Below are positions 24,101 to 33,925 of a stretch of 64,000 nucleotides of DNA, in pieces; positions within the stretch are counted from its first letter, which is position 1, and each line of letters begins with the position of its first letter. The stretch lies in NCBI GenBank assembly GCA_024349245.1, contig JALDNG010000850.1:1-64000 (forward strand), written 5' to 3'. The notes under the pieces are model-generated. The model was not told where the DNA came from, did no database searches, and was given only the letters and a program-made list of their open reading frames with translations. Made by a program: the position numbers and the translations under genes. Source of the DNA: Neodontobutis hainanensis. Taxonomy: Eukaryota > Chordata > Actinopteri > Gobiiformes > Odontobutidae.

Positions 24101-27100
24101 TCCATTATCACCTGCCAGCTTTTTACAACTGTGTTCTGAAACCTACATCAAAACAGTTTCACTCTAGTGCAGGGGTCGGCAACACGCGGCTCTGGAGCAG
24201 CATGCGGCTCTTTCATCCCTCTGATGCGGCTCCTGTGGCTTTTAAAAATAATTAATGAGTATTTAATTATTGTGTTTTATTTTAGTTCGTTCGTTTTATG
24301 TTGTCGCTGTTACCGTGCGCCACTAATGCTAATGTGCAACACCCGCCAGTGCGCAATTTTTTTAACTTTTGAGTCCCAGGTAGGCCATCTATGGAGAATT
24401 GTAAGAAGTATGCTTAATGTGTAATGAGGAGATATGCAGGTGTTTTCCAACTTAAACTTTATTAAAAGCAAACATCTCACGCCTCACAGATGACAGCTTA
24501 CGATCCTGTGTAAAGAAGAAGGTGTCGGCACAGCCCTGAGACAAGACTGAAGTAATCATCTTTGGAAACAGAAACAAAGAGAAAGTGTCAGCAGTCACCT
24601 CCAATCTCTTTCTCTAAAATCTAAAAACAAGTTAGAAATCTAGGGTCATTATGGACTCAGACTTGAATTTCCACGTCACATTAAGTCCATTACATCATAA
24701 GCATTTTATCACCTTAAAAACATTTCCAGAGTCAAAGGGATAATGTCTAAAGCAGACTTAGAGAAACTTATTCATGCTTTTATCTGCAGCAGGTTATATT
24801 ACTGTAACGGCTGCTCACTGGTCTCTCAAAACGAGGGTTAAGACAGCTGCAGCTTATTCAGAACTGCTGCTCGGGTTCTAACCAAAACCAGGAAGTACGA
24901 CCACATCAGTCCAGTTTTAAAATCTCTGCACTGGCTTCCTGTTGCTCAGAGAATAGACTTTAAAACGTTAAAAGTCTCTAAATGGTATAACACCAGAATA
25001 TATTTCTGAAATGCTAGTTCCTTCTGAACCTTCTGGGACTCGGAGAACATCTGTGACATGCCTCCTGCTCGTGCCTTATATAGCCATAATATTTAGTACC
25101 TTTTATAATAACTGTAATTGTTTTATCTTTGCAAATAAATGTCATACTTCAGTTTAATAAACAAAACAATCACAAAGAACAGCAGTGAAATAAAAAAATC
25201 AGAAAAAAGTATAATATACACCAACTTTTTAAAACTGTTTGTTTTTAAATGTAATAAATGTAATAAAAGTAATAAATGTAATAAATGTATATTTGAAGAC
25301 ATATCAGCTCAAAAGAAACACCCTCATTTTGTTCCAAGAATAGGCACAGTTTATTTTAACTCCTTACTTTTTAACTTTTATTTTTATTTTAGATCTATAT
25401 TTAAAAACATAACTGTACTCACCAGTTTTTAAAACAGTGACATCATTACTTTGTTCTGTGACAATATATTCATCCCATCCTCTGCAGCAGTAGACACCTC
25501 CATCTGAGACACTGACACGAGCTGAGTTTTCTTTTATTATTTCCTCTTAGAGTCAAATGCTGAGTTTCTTCTGAACCATTTATATGTTCCTTTAAAGTCC
25601 TGGACTTCACAGCTCAGAGTCACACTGCTCTGTTCTGGGATGGTGTCACTGGATGTTTTCAGAAGGACTCTGCGTCCCTTTCCTGAGGAGAGAACAATAT
25701 TAGAAAAACATGGCATTTGTTAAAGTCAGAGTCAGCCAAAGATGGATGCAGACTTTGGCAAAATGGAAATGGTAATTATTTTTATGATTTATTTGTCATT
25801 AGTGAAACAAAATAAGTGCTGTGTAAAATCAGAAGTCTTAAAATACTGACCTGTTAACTTCAGTTCTTTCTTTGTGGACTGTGGTCCGTCTTTGGTCCCA
25901 CACCAGTAAAAACCCTGATCTGATTTTGCCACTAAATACATTTTTAGTTCAACTGTGGCAGAATTTTGTTGTATCTTATGGTATTTGTCCTCCGTAACAA
26001 GTAATTCATTTTTGTAAAAGTCCAAATTTGCCTGAACATTTTGAACACAAACCAGAGTTAGATTGTCTCCGAGATACACAGACTGTTCAGGACCCTTCAG
26101 AGTCACATGGTCACCTGTGTAAACAAAAGTAAAGTAAAGAATATAAATTAAAAAAAAATGCTTTAGAGTAATACTACGATGGCCATAAAGTGTAAACCGA
26201 AATAACAGAACTGAGAACAAAATTACAAGTTAGAAAACCAGGCAGTTTTCTGACTCTTCTTTCTGACTCACTCTTGTTTCTGTGAATTATTGATGTGTTT
26301 TTAGTTTTATTAACCCTTTAAACCCGAGGCCTATTTTCAAGAACACTGCTCAAAAATCCATACCCATAAAGTAAAGACTATATTTCAGCAACAATAAGGT
26401 GTATTTGAATAATTTTGTCATTTTAAAGGGAACTTTGTGGAGATTTGTCAAAAATGTTATCATATTAATATGTGTTACTAGTAAAGAGAAAATGAAGATG
26501 GCACACAGCTAAATTATTTTTTAGTTTTTAGTTTTTGTTTCTTTGGAATGCTGCTGTTGCAACTTTTTACTTCATAACATGTAAATAAAACATGTTTAAC
26601 ATTATCCCTGCAAAGTTTTAAACCGATAATGTGGAGCAGAATAAAACTCAAGGTTTTAGTACAGACAGATTAGTCTGTTCCATTTCAGTTTAGTCATGTA
26701 AATACTATATATTTCATGTTTATATCACTAATGGTGTTCATTAAATACATTATTGAGAACTTAAACCAGACTTCTATGTATTTATATGTGTTTTCAGTCT
26801 GCATTCTTCCTCCTGCGTCTGTTTCTTTTATGCAGCGGTTGCTGGCCCCACTGCGCACGGCAAATTCTCTGCAGCCGATTGATCGAACTGAGCACATCGT
26901 GCCTCCTTAAAATCATTAGTGCCAATAGAATTGAGGGAAACTCTAACGTTGTAATCGATAGCTTCTGTACTTTAAATTGAGGTCTGGCATGAGTTTGTAG
27001 GCTTAAGTATTGGCCAGCTGTTCGCAAAATGTAGCATCTGAGTTGAGGAGGCGAGTTCACACCTTGACATGTTGTCTTTTGTATGATTGTTTTTGGTCTG

Positions 27101-28148
27101 TGTTTGAAGTTGGTGTATATGGCTTACATGTGCGTTTAGCGGGGTTTCCGCTGAGTAATTGGATGTGCGGCTTACCCATATTAGGCTTGGGGCTGTGTAG
27201 TGCATTATGCTGCTTGTTTACGACGCCTTAAATAGGTTTAAAGGGTAAATTTGTTTTCTGATTTGTTATTTTGATATTTGCTTTTGTTAATTTGTTTGCA
27301 CTTACGGCCACTGTATAACAACTGTATACAAAGAAAGAAAAAGAAAATTACAAAAGAAACATGGCAGAGTTAAAGGTGTAGGTTTATTTTTGTTTTCTCA
27401 TCATTACATTTATCAAAAGTAGAACATAAAAGAACCAACACAGGACTCTAAATTATAATTTACTGAGTGTTGACAGTTTCTCAAGTCTTCATGTCAAAGA
27501 TTTAAAAGTAAGCCCTGTGTTTTAAGAACAGACTAAAGACAACTGTGGATAAGTGCTACACAAGTCCTCACGACTCCATCCAGTGCAACAAAGAGATTCA
27601 ACAAAACACAACCAGTGACTTTTGGGGCAAAAATCCATCTAACATTATGATATTTTTTAAATATGACAAAAATAATATAGAAAATCTCTTTAAACTCTGT
27701 CACAGGCAACAATAAAAGAACACAAACACAGTGAGTTTATTTCTTGATGTCATAATGGGCCCAGGTGTCATATCCCTGTCCTATAGATGTAAACATGAAA
27801 ACACAATCATCTTAATGACAACTGCAGAAGTAACACTGTACGTTACATGGCCTAATATAAAACAACACAGCTTGAAGAATATGTAATTCCACTTCTTTAT
27901 GAACGTTTTGTAACATAAGGCCATATATATGTTAAATAAAATCTGAAACTGAACTAAATAAAGATTAAACAGGATAGTTATTTACCTTTTGTGTGTTTGA
28001 AGAAGACGACATTGAAGACTGAAATATGAATTATAAAAGAGTTTATGTCGACAAAGGCCTGACAAAAGTTTAGATGTTGACCTGTTTAAAGTCAAAGTGT
28101 TGTAAATTCACAGATGAGCCCCAGAGTCCAGACCAGAGAGGGTCCCAT
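20972..28148 (-). CDS. Multi-Ig Fc-receptor-like cell-surface receptor gene, 3' end lost
   Basis: Minus-strand gene with a leader exon, a 33-nt mini-exon and at least seven Ig-like exons, each with flanking AG and GT sites. Domain sequences carry the C...W...(D/E)SG.Y.C pattern of Ig folds and resemble teleost Fc-receptor-like proteins that bind or mimic antibody receptors at the leukocyte surface (family-level inference). Exons are listed separately. The 3' part, where a transmembrane exon would be expected, is replaced by satellite DNA at about 20,971. Two exons have breaks: a TGA in exon 22,389-22,649 and frame breaks in exon 25,423-25,682. I treat all exons as one gene because phase and order fit; two adjacent genes are possible. 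Confidence 0.6.
21261..21560 (-). CDS. Ig-like domain exon (KLQPVLSVSPSWL type)
   Basis: Open exon, start after AAACAG, end at GTAGGA. It carries VSVSLSCGVKQ, GWTFYWYKAV and TAGFVCRAGRGRP. It is about 99% identical by eye to exon 60,919-61,218 of the second Ig gene, including intron flanks, and so belongs to a recent duplication or conversion tract. Confidence 0.75.
21655..21933 (-). CDS. Ig-like domain exon (SLEPKWPEIFPGE type)
   Basis: Open exon between GATCAG and a GTAGGT donor. Residues include VTLRCEIHG with the first cysteine, EWTYEWN, and NSGKYSCRG with the second. It is related to exon 22,389-22,649, so the gene alternates two domain subtypes, suggesting internal two-domain duplication. 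Confidence 0.72.
22064..22318 (-). CDS. Ig-like domain exon (KPKATVTGET type)
   Basis: Starts after CCACAG, ends at GTGAGT, open throughout. The KPKATVTGE start, VTLSCSV with the first cysteine, GWKYYWF and GGVYWCRAGRG are all typical of the second-type domain of fish Fc-receptor-like proteins. There is no counterpart in the second Ig gene of this window. Confidence 0.72.
22389..22649 (-). CDS. Ig-like domain exon with premature TGA
   Basis: Exon between TTGACAG and GTGAGT. It encodes SLTLRCEIEDRG, an Ig core tryptophan in EWMYQW, and SDSGHYRCRGE. Near its end the codon after LTTLWS is TGA, where the homologous exon at 61,306-61,557 has AGA (arginine). The change looks like a substitution, not an indel. 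Confidence 0.7.
22870..23600 (+). mobile_element. L2/CR1-like LINE endonuclease remnant split by a SINE
   Basis: Plus-strand pieces match the apurinic endonuclease part of fish L2-like LINEs: FLTEAWLDD-like residues near 22,930, ENKKGGGVCSFLRDN at about 23,005-23,055, then after the SINE IVIAGDFKICVDN near 23,430-23,465 and VLDTYGLYLPDHN in a shifted frame. Stops and shifts show it is a dead fragment. It lies in an intron of the Ig gene in opposite orientation. Confidence 0.6.
23090..23303 (-). mobile_element. tRNA-derived SINE
   Basis: The minus strand begins with GGGGCAGCAGTAGCTCAGTG, holds an A box (TAGCTCAGTGGGTAGAGC) and a B box (GGTTCGATTCC), then a tail ending in the widespread fish motif whose plus strand reads ttattcatttagctgacgc. 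Related copies are at 40,926-41,124 and 59,640-59,858. It interrupts the LINE remnant. Confidence 0.75.
23952..24167. repeat. Inverted repeat, 58-bp arms
   Basis: Arms at 23,952-24,010 and 24,110-24,167 are reverse complements with only a few mismatches; both include the core gatgtaggtttcagaacac in opposite orientation. The 99-bp spacer contains a second, smaller inverted pair (gactcagctc / gagctgagtc). The single strand would fold into a long hairpin. It could be a MITE or a local inverted duplication. Confidence 0.75.
24170..24440 (+). mobile_element. hAT transposon end fragment
   Basis: Starts with caggggtcggcaac followed by cgcggctctggagc and tgcggctctttcatccctct, a terminus common to many vertebrate hAT elements. 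No matching opposite terminus was found before the LINE sequence resumes, so it is a truncated copy. It begins three bases after the hairpin. Confidence 0.5.
24540..25090 (+). mobile_element. L2-like LINE reverse transcriptase 3' fragment
   Basis: The plus strand encodes, with several frame changes, the C-terminal reverse transcriptase end: FIC(S)RLYYCNGC, then QLQLIQNCCSG-type sequence and SLHWLPVAQRIDFKT near 24,930-24,970. This order matches L2/CR1-like LINEs. It may be the 3' part of the same LINE as 22,870-23,600. Confidence 0.6.
25423..25682 (-). CDS. Ig-like domain exon with frame breaks
   Basis: Starts after CCTCAG and ends at a GTGAGT donor. The first half reads VTLSCEVQDFKGTYKWF and the second half SDGGVYCCRGWD, but they lie in different frames: stop codons follow SKRK, and near 25,500 two extra bases (tg) separate the frames relative to the homologue at 61,717-61,885. 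As sequenced the exon cannot encode a complete domain. Either a real mutation or an assembly indel could explain it. Confidence 0.6.
25851..26114 (-). CDS. Ig-like domain exon (GDHVTLKGP type)
   Basis: A 264-nt exon between ACACAG and a GTCAGT donor, fully open. It encodes an Ig domain with the first cysteine in LTLVCVQN and the second in KSDQGFYWCG. The KSDQGFY(W/K)C pattern matches the domain at 60,345-60,608, so both belong to the same domain subtype. Upstream in-frame sequence (a hydrophobic stretch) is intronic. Confidence 0.7.
26230..27700. other. Intronic/intergenic stretch with no recognised gene
   Basis: AT-rich sequence with stop codons in all frames. No splice-flanked Ig domain, repeat array or transposon terminus was recognised. 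Confidence 0.5.
27737..27780 (-). CDS. Possible alternative terminal exon (GQGYDTWAHYDIKK, stop)
   Basis: After a CTATAG acceptor the minus strand reads in the phase left by the mini-exon: GQGYDTWAHYDIKK and then TAA. Frame compatibility and the two tyrosines are suggestive of a short tail, but no homologue is recognised and chance is a real alternative. Confidence 0.2.
27986..28018 (-). CDS. Leader mini-exon of the Ig receptor gene
   Basis: A 33-nt exon between TTTCAG and GTAAAT that continues the leader (FFNVVFFKHTK, last codon split). Fc-receptor family genes commonly have a very short second exon finishing the signal peptide. A homologous mini-exon (LNILVFIGHAE) lies at 35,299-35,334, which supports both. 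Confidence 0.5.
28112..28148 (-). CDS. Signal-peptide exon of the Ig receptor gene
   Basis: Reading the minus strand from ATG at 28,148 gives MGPSLVWTLGLI, a typical hydrophobic leader start, ending at a GTGAAT donor. The exon ends in phase 1 and joins the following mini-exon in frame. The start is chosen as the ATG immediately before the hydrophobic run; a 5' UTR probably extends to higher coordinates. No promoter element was identified. Confidence 0.5.
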
Positions 28149-28149
28149 C

Positions 28150-28752
28150 CTCACATCCAGCGCTCGTCACTCTGCCTCTGACAAACTCCAGCTCATTACA
28201 GGCTTCATCTACAGCACTCACAGAGGAAGAGGAGGGTACCTTTGATGAAGATATGTTTAACTGGTCTGCACTTCCTTTTCACACTTACCTCACACAGACA
28301 CTGAACCACAGCTTTCACACTTTGAGACTTTTCTCACAGTCGACCCATCATGCAACACCTGTTTAGAATAAAATAAAAATAGAATACATTTTAAATAATC
28401 ATTAAACTATATGCATCACATGTAAGTCGGCAGTTAGCAGTAGAAGTGACACCTGTAGCACTAAAATATTGTAAACAACTAAATACAGTCTGATCATTGT
28501 TATATGAACCTGTTGATCTTTACTCCGTTAGATATATTGAGTACTAAGAAAAACATTGAAGATCAGTGTAAGAACTAAAGGAAATAGATGTGTTACTTCT
28601 TCTTGACTCTAAAATGACACTGAGACAAAGAAGGAGCAACTATGAACTGTATTGTGTCTTGAAGCTGAAGGAGAGATAACATCATTCTTGTTCAGAAACG
28701 TGTTAGATACTTCTCTTTGTGGTTATTGTTCTGTAGAGGTTTATAATTGTTT
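28150..28752. other. Sequence upstream of the Ig leader exon
   Basis: Probably the 5' flank and UTR of the minus-strand Ig gene. No clear TATA box or conserved motif was recognised. The gypsy element is inserted at its upstream end. Confidence 0.35.
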
Positions 28753-28757
28753 GTGTG

Positions 28758-29238
28758 TGTTATGTTCCGGTCGGACAACCCAAATGCAGGCACACACGTA
28801 CAGTTCACAAAAACAAGTTTATTTAAATGATCAACTTATAACTGTCGGTTTCTTCGGGATAACGAGGGGTAGCAGGGTCCGACCGGGTTGAGCTGGAGCG
28901 TGACGAGATGAAGGACCGGCGAGGCTCAGGGATGATCGAGGAGGGGCGAACCGACTGGAGGTAGGACGGGAAGGATCTGCGGTGAACAAAGGAAACAGGT
29001 AAGTACATACATAAATCCAAACTCTACGAACGCGACGAGACGTATTACTAACTGTAGTCAATGTTACGATCTGGCGCCGAGGAGCAGGCTGCGGTGCTTC
29101 TTATTCCTCTTGATTGTTCACTCGCTCAGCTGGGCCTGCTTCGCGCGCTCCCGCACACCTGTCTCCTCTCTGCGAATCAGTAGGGGCGGGGAGCACGGAG
29201 GCCACGGCCAACTGTGCCGAGTCCTGATCCCCGTGACA
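28758..29238 (-). repeat. 3' LTR of the gypsy element
   Basis: 481 bp, beginning TGTCACGGG and ending CATAACA on the minus strand (TG...CA termini). Aligns over its full length with 33,440-33,920; differences are nearly all one- to four-base indels. Confidence 0.92.
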
Positions 29239-29264
29239 GTACCCCCTCTATGGACGCCACCTGG

Positions 29265-29440
29265 CGGCCTATCCGCTTCTCCGGATGGCGTAGAAAAATT
29301 CCCGGATCAGGGATGGATCCAGAATGTTTCTCCGTGGCACCCAACAGCGTTCCTCCGCCCATAACCCTCCCAATCCACTAAAAACTGAAGGCCTCGACCC
29401 GGCGCCGTACATCCATAATCCGCCGTACAGTAAGCTGGGT
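29265..29440 (-). pseudogene. C-terminal chromodomain of the gypsy element
   Basis: TVRRIMDVRRRVEAFSF followed, after a frame change, by ERCWVPRRNILDPSLI, the beta-sheet and helix of a chromodomain. It places the element among chromoviruses; in this group the chromodomain is thought to guide insertion to certain chromatin. Confidence 0.7.
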
Positions 29441-29699
29441 GATAAATCGCCAATCATCCTGGGCGGCGGGAGGACAGGGGAACTCAATGGACTGGAGCTG
29501 ACCGGCTTGATCCTGGACACGTGGAAGGTAGGGTGAATCTAAGGGACCGAGGAGCTTGAGTCGAACTGCCGCCGGGTTGATGACCTTCTCTATTTCGAAC
29601 GGGCCGATGAACCGTGGTGCCAATTTTGTAGCTTCCACCGTAACGGCAAGTCCTGGATGACAGCCAGACCTTCTGACCCGAGAGTATCTAGGGCGGGTG

Positions 29700-30570
29700 C
29701 GGTGTCGTTGGCTTGGACTTGCGATTGAGCCGAGGCCCGCACCAGAGCTGATCGGGCCCTTCTCCAGACCTGATGGCACCGTCTCAAGTGATCCTGAATG
29801 GACGGAACTGCCAGCTCTTGTTCCTGGTCAGAAAATAAAGGGGTTGGTAACCATAACAGCATTGGAAGGAGACATACCCAGGAGGTGTTCACCAACGTGT
29901 TGTGGGCATATTCTACTGCTGAGCACTCCAACTTGCCGGATTGGCAGATGAGGTGCACCTCAGGCCACCTCCATCTGTTGGTTCGCCTTTCCGTCTGTCC
30001 GCTTGTCTGTGGATGATACCCAGAGGAGAGACTAACCTTGATCTCTAACGCCGCAAAATGCCTTCCAAACCTGGGAGGTGAACTGTGGACCTCTGTCTGA
30101 CACAATGTCCCGAGGAATCCCGTGTAGCCGAACAGATGCTTCACCAGGAGATCTGCGGTCTCCTGGCGGATGGAAGCTTGGTCAACGGCACAAAGTGAGC
30201 TGTCTTGGAGAAGCGATCAACGATCGTCAGCACCACCGTATGTCCGCTCGATGGCGGGAGTCCGTGAAGTCCAAAGCCACATGAGACCACGGCCGGCTGG
30301 GAATAGGTAGTGGCTGTAACAGTCCTGCTGGGGTCGATGGAGGGCCTTATTCTGGGAACAAACTGGACAAGCTGCGATGTAGTCCTTAGTGTCTCTGTCC
30401 ATGGTGGGCCACCAAAATTTGCTGCGTAGGACAGCCAGGGTGCGACCCATCCCTGGATGGCACGTGAGTCGGGTCCCATGGGCCCAGTGTAACACCTCCG
30501 ACCTGACCGGATCTGGTACAAACATAGCGTTAGTGCCCTGTCCCTGGATCGGGTGCAGACGTTGAGCCAC
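29700..30570 (-). pseudogene. Integrase region of the gypsy element
   Basis: Zinc-binding HHCC domain visible as HWAHGTRLTCHPG ... CPVCSQNK (about 30,350-30,480) followed by a catalytic core fragment (VDRFSKTAHFVPL, near 30,190-30,225). Several frame changes. Integrase inserts the DNA copy into the host genome. Confidence 0.75.
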
Positions 30571-30649
30571 CCGGACTCGATCTTCTATTTCCCAGGTGAG
30601 GGTTGCCAGAATGCGCGCGACTGGGGCAGGATGTGCTCCTCCTCAGGCG

Positions 30650-32050
30650 CCGACTGCTCCGTGGAAAAACTCTGGATAGTGCATCTGGTTTGATGTTCCT
30701 GGAACCTGGGCGATAAGTAAGCACAAAATTAAAACGGTCAAAAACAATGCCCACCTTGCCTGCCGAGAGTTCAGTCTCTTTGCTGTCTGTATGTAGGTCA
30801 GGTTCTTATGGTCGGACCAGACCACAAACGGTTGAATGGCCCCTCCAGCCAATGACGCCACTCCTCTAAGGCCAACTTGACCGCCAGGAGCTCTCTGTTC
30901 CCACATCGTAGTTCCGCTCTGCTGCCGAGAGCTTACGGGAGTAGTAGGCGCAGGGGTGGAGCTTCTGGTCAGTGAAGAGCGCTGGGAAAGAACTGCTCCT
31001 ACTCCGTCTCCGAGCGTCGACCTCCACCACAAACTGCAGTTCAGGATCTGGCTGTATGAGTACAGGGCCGACGAAACCGCTGCTTCAGGTCCTGAATGCT
31101 CCTTCTGCCTCCGGAGTCCAGACACAAAGGTCGCGCAGTGGACGTAAGAGCCGTCAAAGCGTTGCCAGTCTACTGAAGTTCGGATAAATCTCCTGTAGAA
31201 ATTAGCAAAACCCAAAATCGCTGAACCTCCTTGCGGCTGGACGGAACCGCCACTCCTTAGTAACCTTCTCCGGGTCCATTTGGATCTGTCCCTGCGCTGA
31301 TAATGTAGCCGAGGAAGGTAACGACGGTGCGTGGAACTCACATTTCTCGGCCTTCACAAACAGCTTATTCTCTAATAGTCTCTGTAGTACTCTCCGGACA
31401 TGCCTCTGGTGTTCCTCCAAGTCTTTAGAAAAATCAAGATATCATCCAAATAAACAAAACAAACCGCCCAATCATGTCCCGAAACATCGCTTAACTAGGT
31501 TCTGAAACAGCTGGCATTCGTGAGTCCGAACGGCATCACCAGATATAGTTTAGTGAAAATCCTGGATCCCCGAGGAGTGAAAACAGAGCTGATCAACGGG
31601 AGTGGGTATTTGTTCTTTATGGTGATCTTGTTTAGCCCGTAATCTATGCATGGTCTCAATGATTTGTCCTTCTTGTCCACAAAGAAAAAGAGGGTTGTAT
31701 TATCCCGGCTGCCAAGGACTCCTGGATGTATTTTTCCATTGCCTCGTTCTCTGGTCTCGAGATGGTGTAGAGACGGCTGTGGGGAGAGGAGCACCTGGGA
31801 GGAGGTCGATGGCGCAGTCATAGGGTCGGTGAGGTGGAAGCGACAAAGCCTGATGCTTACAAAACACCGCCGACAGGTCGTGGTAGATGGGCGGAACCGA
31901 AGACAGATCCGTAGGTTCAGGTACCGGGTTGGATCTAGAGGAAACAGGGGGCAAAGCAGACTGCAGGCAAGATAAATGGCAAAGTTACTCCATGACACCA
32001 CTTGGTATGTTGCCCAGTCTATGTGGGGGTTATGTTGTCTTAGCCAAGGT
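30650..32050 (-). pseudogene. Reverse transcriptase and RNase H region of the gypsy element
   Basis: Finger block KDKSLRPCIDYGLNKITIKN near 31,625-31,685, catalytic VYLDDIL at about 31,431-31,457, and an RNase H block WSDHKNLTYIQTAKRLN near 30,770-30,830. These are in different frames, so the copy is broken. Order and motifs fix the family as Ty3/gypsy. Confidence 0.8.
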
Positions 32051-32149
32051 AGACCCAATACAATAGGAGTGTGCACACACTCAAAAATGTAAAAACTAAT
32101 AGTTTCTTTATGATTACCCGACAGGAGGAAGGTTACGGGAATCGTCTGT

Positions 32150-32337
32150 TCTCTGATCTGGGTCAGCACCTCTCCGTTCAAAGCCTTAACTTCCAACGGC
32201 ACCTCCAACGGCACAGTCCGGATGCCCAACCTCTTAGCCACTCCCCGGTCTAAAAGGCTTTCATCCGCTCCTGAATCAATCATAACCTCAAAAGATCGGG
32301 TCCGATCTGTTAAAATAATCGTTCCCTCCATTCTCAC
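32150..32337 (-). pseudogene. Aspartic protease region of the gypsy element
   Basis: Contains the retroviral-type aspartic protease active site VMIDSGADESLLD at about 32,265-32,290 and the downstream hydrophobic block PIVLGLPWL. Cleaves the polyprotein in this family. Continuous with the start of the reverse transcriptase region. Confidence 0.75.
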
Positions 32338-32399
32338 AGGCTTGGGAGATGAATGGACTTGGCTCAGCAGTACCTTCCCATTACTGCCGAGCCCCCTTT

Positions 32400-33423
32400 C
32401 CGGACGGAGAGGACACGCGGAAATGTCCTAACCTCCCGCAGTAGAGGCAGCTCCCAGTACTGACTCGGCGATGTCTCTCCTCCTCAGTCAGATGAGTTCG
32501 CCCACTTGCATGGGTTCAGGTGCGGCTGGTTGCAGTGGCCTACTCGGTGGATCCGGATAACCGCTGGTTAGGCCTCCTCAGTCTGCGTCCGCCACCCCGT
32601 GGTTCTCTCGTTTGGGCTGGGAAAAACCCCTTGAGGCGCGGTGATTCCCGGCCGTGGACTTGTAGCTGACCTCTGTGATGCCTGTAGGTCGGCCTTCTCC
32701 CTCTGTCGCTCCGTGGCGGTTATCAATCCTGATGACCCCGATATGAGTTCATTTAGGCTCTCTGGTGGATCCCGCCGCCATCTCGTCCTTAAGTTCCTCG
32801 GAAATGGCATTCAAAATGCTCCACGAAGAGCCTCCTCGTTCCACTTGCTCTCCGCGGCTAGTGATCGAAACTCGATCGCTAATTCCGCCACACTGCGATT
32901 ACCCTGTCGAATTGAAAACAGTCTTTTAGTAGCCTCTTCTCCTCGAACCGGATGATCAAAGATCATTCTCATCTCCGCGATGAAGGCAGCGTAGGAGAAA
33001 CATACAGCTTCCTGTCTCTCCCAAACAGCCGAGGCCCAGTCTAATGCCTGCCCCTCAAACAGCCTATTAAAAGGCGATTCTTGAACGTTCACTTTTATAA
33101 GTCTGTGACTGTTGTTCAAAAACTAGGAGCACTGTGTTAAAAACGCCCTGCATGACCCCAGATCTCCACTATACGGTGCAGGCGGTGGTACATACCTCTC
33201 TGTACCCCGGAGGTGGGGCCTCCGTAGTCGGGCGCGAGAGGGTGGGAGCGCCAGTAGCCGGTGGTGCGTTCAGGGCCGCCATCCTGTCGCTCAGCCCCGA
33301 TAGGTTACGGGAAAACTCCTTCATGTGGTCCATGAGAGCCTGTAGAGTAGCGTCATGCTGTTCCAGAAGCGCGGTCTGAGCCGCGACCGTCTGTGGCAGG
33401 GTGTGTGGCTCTGCTGGGTTCAT
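32400..33423 (-). pseudogene. gag region of the gypsy element
   Basis: Starts MNPAEPHTLPQ at 33,423 and contains a coiled-coil-like segment (LLEQHDATLQALMDHMKE) and a capsid-like block (ALDWASAVWERQ, FDHPVRG). A CX2CX4H zinc knuckle (CLYCGRLGHF) sits near 32,420-32,450, with its last cysteine in another frame. At least two frame changes break the protein. Confidence 0.75.
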
Positions 33424-33439
33424 TCTGGCCAGATCGTAT

Positions 33440-33920
33440 TGTTATGTTCGGTCGGACAACCCAAATGCAGGCACACACGTACAGTTCACAAAAAACAAGT
33501 TTATTTAAATGATCAACTTATAACTGTCGGTTTCTTCGGGATAACGAGGGGTAGCAGGGTCCGGACCGGGTTGAGCTGGAGCGTGATTTGAGATGAAGGA
33601 CCGCGAGGCTCAGGGATGATCGAGGAGGGGCGAGAACCGGACTGGAGGTAGGACGGGAAGGATCTGCGGTGAACAAAGGAAACAGGTAAGTACATACATA
33701 AATCCAAACTCCTACGAACGCGACGATACTAACTGTAGTCAATGTTACGATCTGGCCGAGGAGCAGGCTGCGGTGCTTCTTATTCCTCTGATTGTTCACT
33801 CGGCTCAGCTGGGCCTGCTTCGCCGCGCTCCCGCACACCTGTCTCCTCTCTGCGAATCAGTAGGGGCGGGAGCTGCACGAGGCCACGGCCAACTGTGCCG
33901 AGTCCTGATCCCCCGTGACA
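33440..33920 (-). repeat. 5' LTR of the gypsy element
   Basis: 481 bp, same termini as the 3' LTR. The gag start codon lies only about 16 bp inside it (ATG at 33,423). I could not assign a primer binding site with confidence. Confidence 0.92.
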
Positions 33921-33925
33921 GTGTG

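Larger units (their letters stand above)
28758..33920 (-). mobile_element. Ty3/gypsy LTR retrotransposon with chromodomain
   Basis: Element of 5,163 bp with two 481-bp LTRs and the order LTR-gag-protease-reverse transcriptase-RNase H-integrase-chromodomain-LTR on the minus strand, the Ty3/gypsy order. The insertion is flanked by the 5-bp duplication gtgtg at 28,753-28,757 and 33,921-33,925. A polypurine tract (AGAGGGGG on the minus strand) lies at about 29,241-29,250 next to the 3' LTR. Reading frames are broken by many small shifts, so this copy is not intact as sequenced. Confidence 0.93.
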
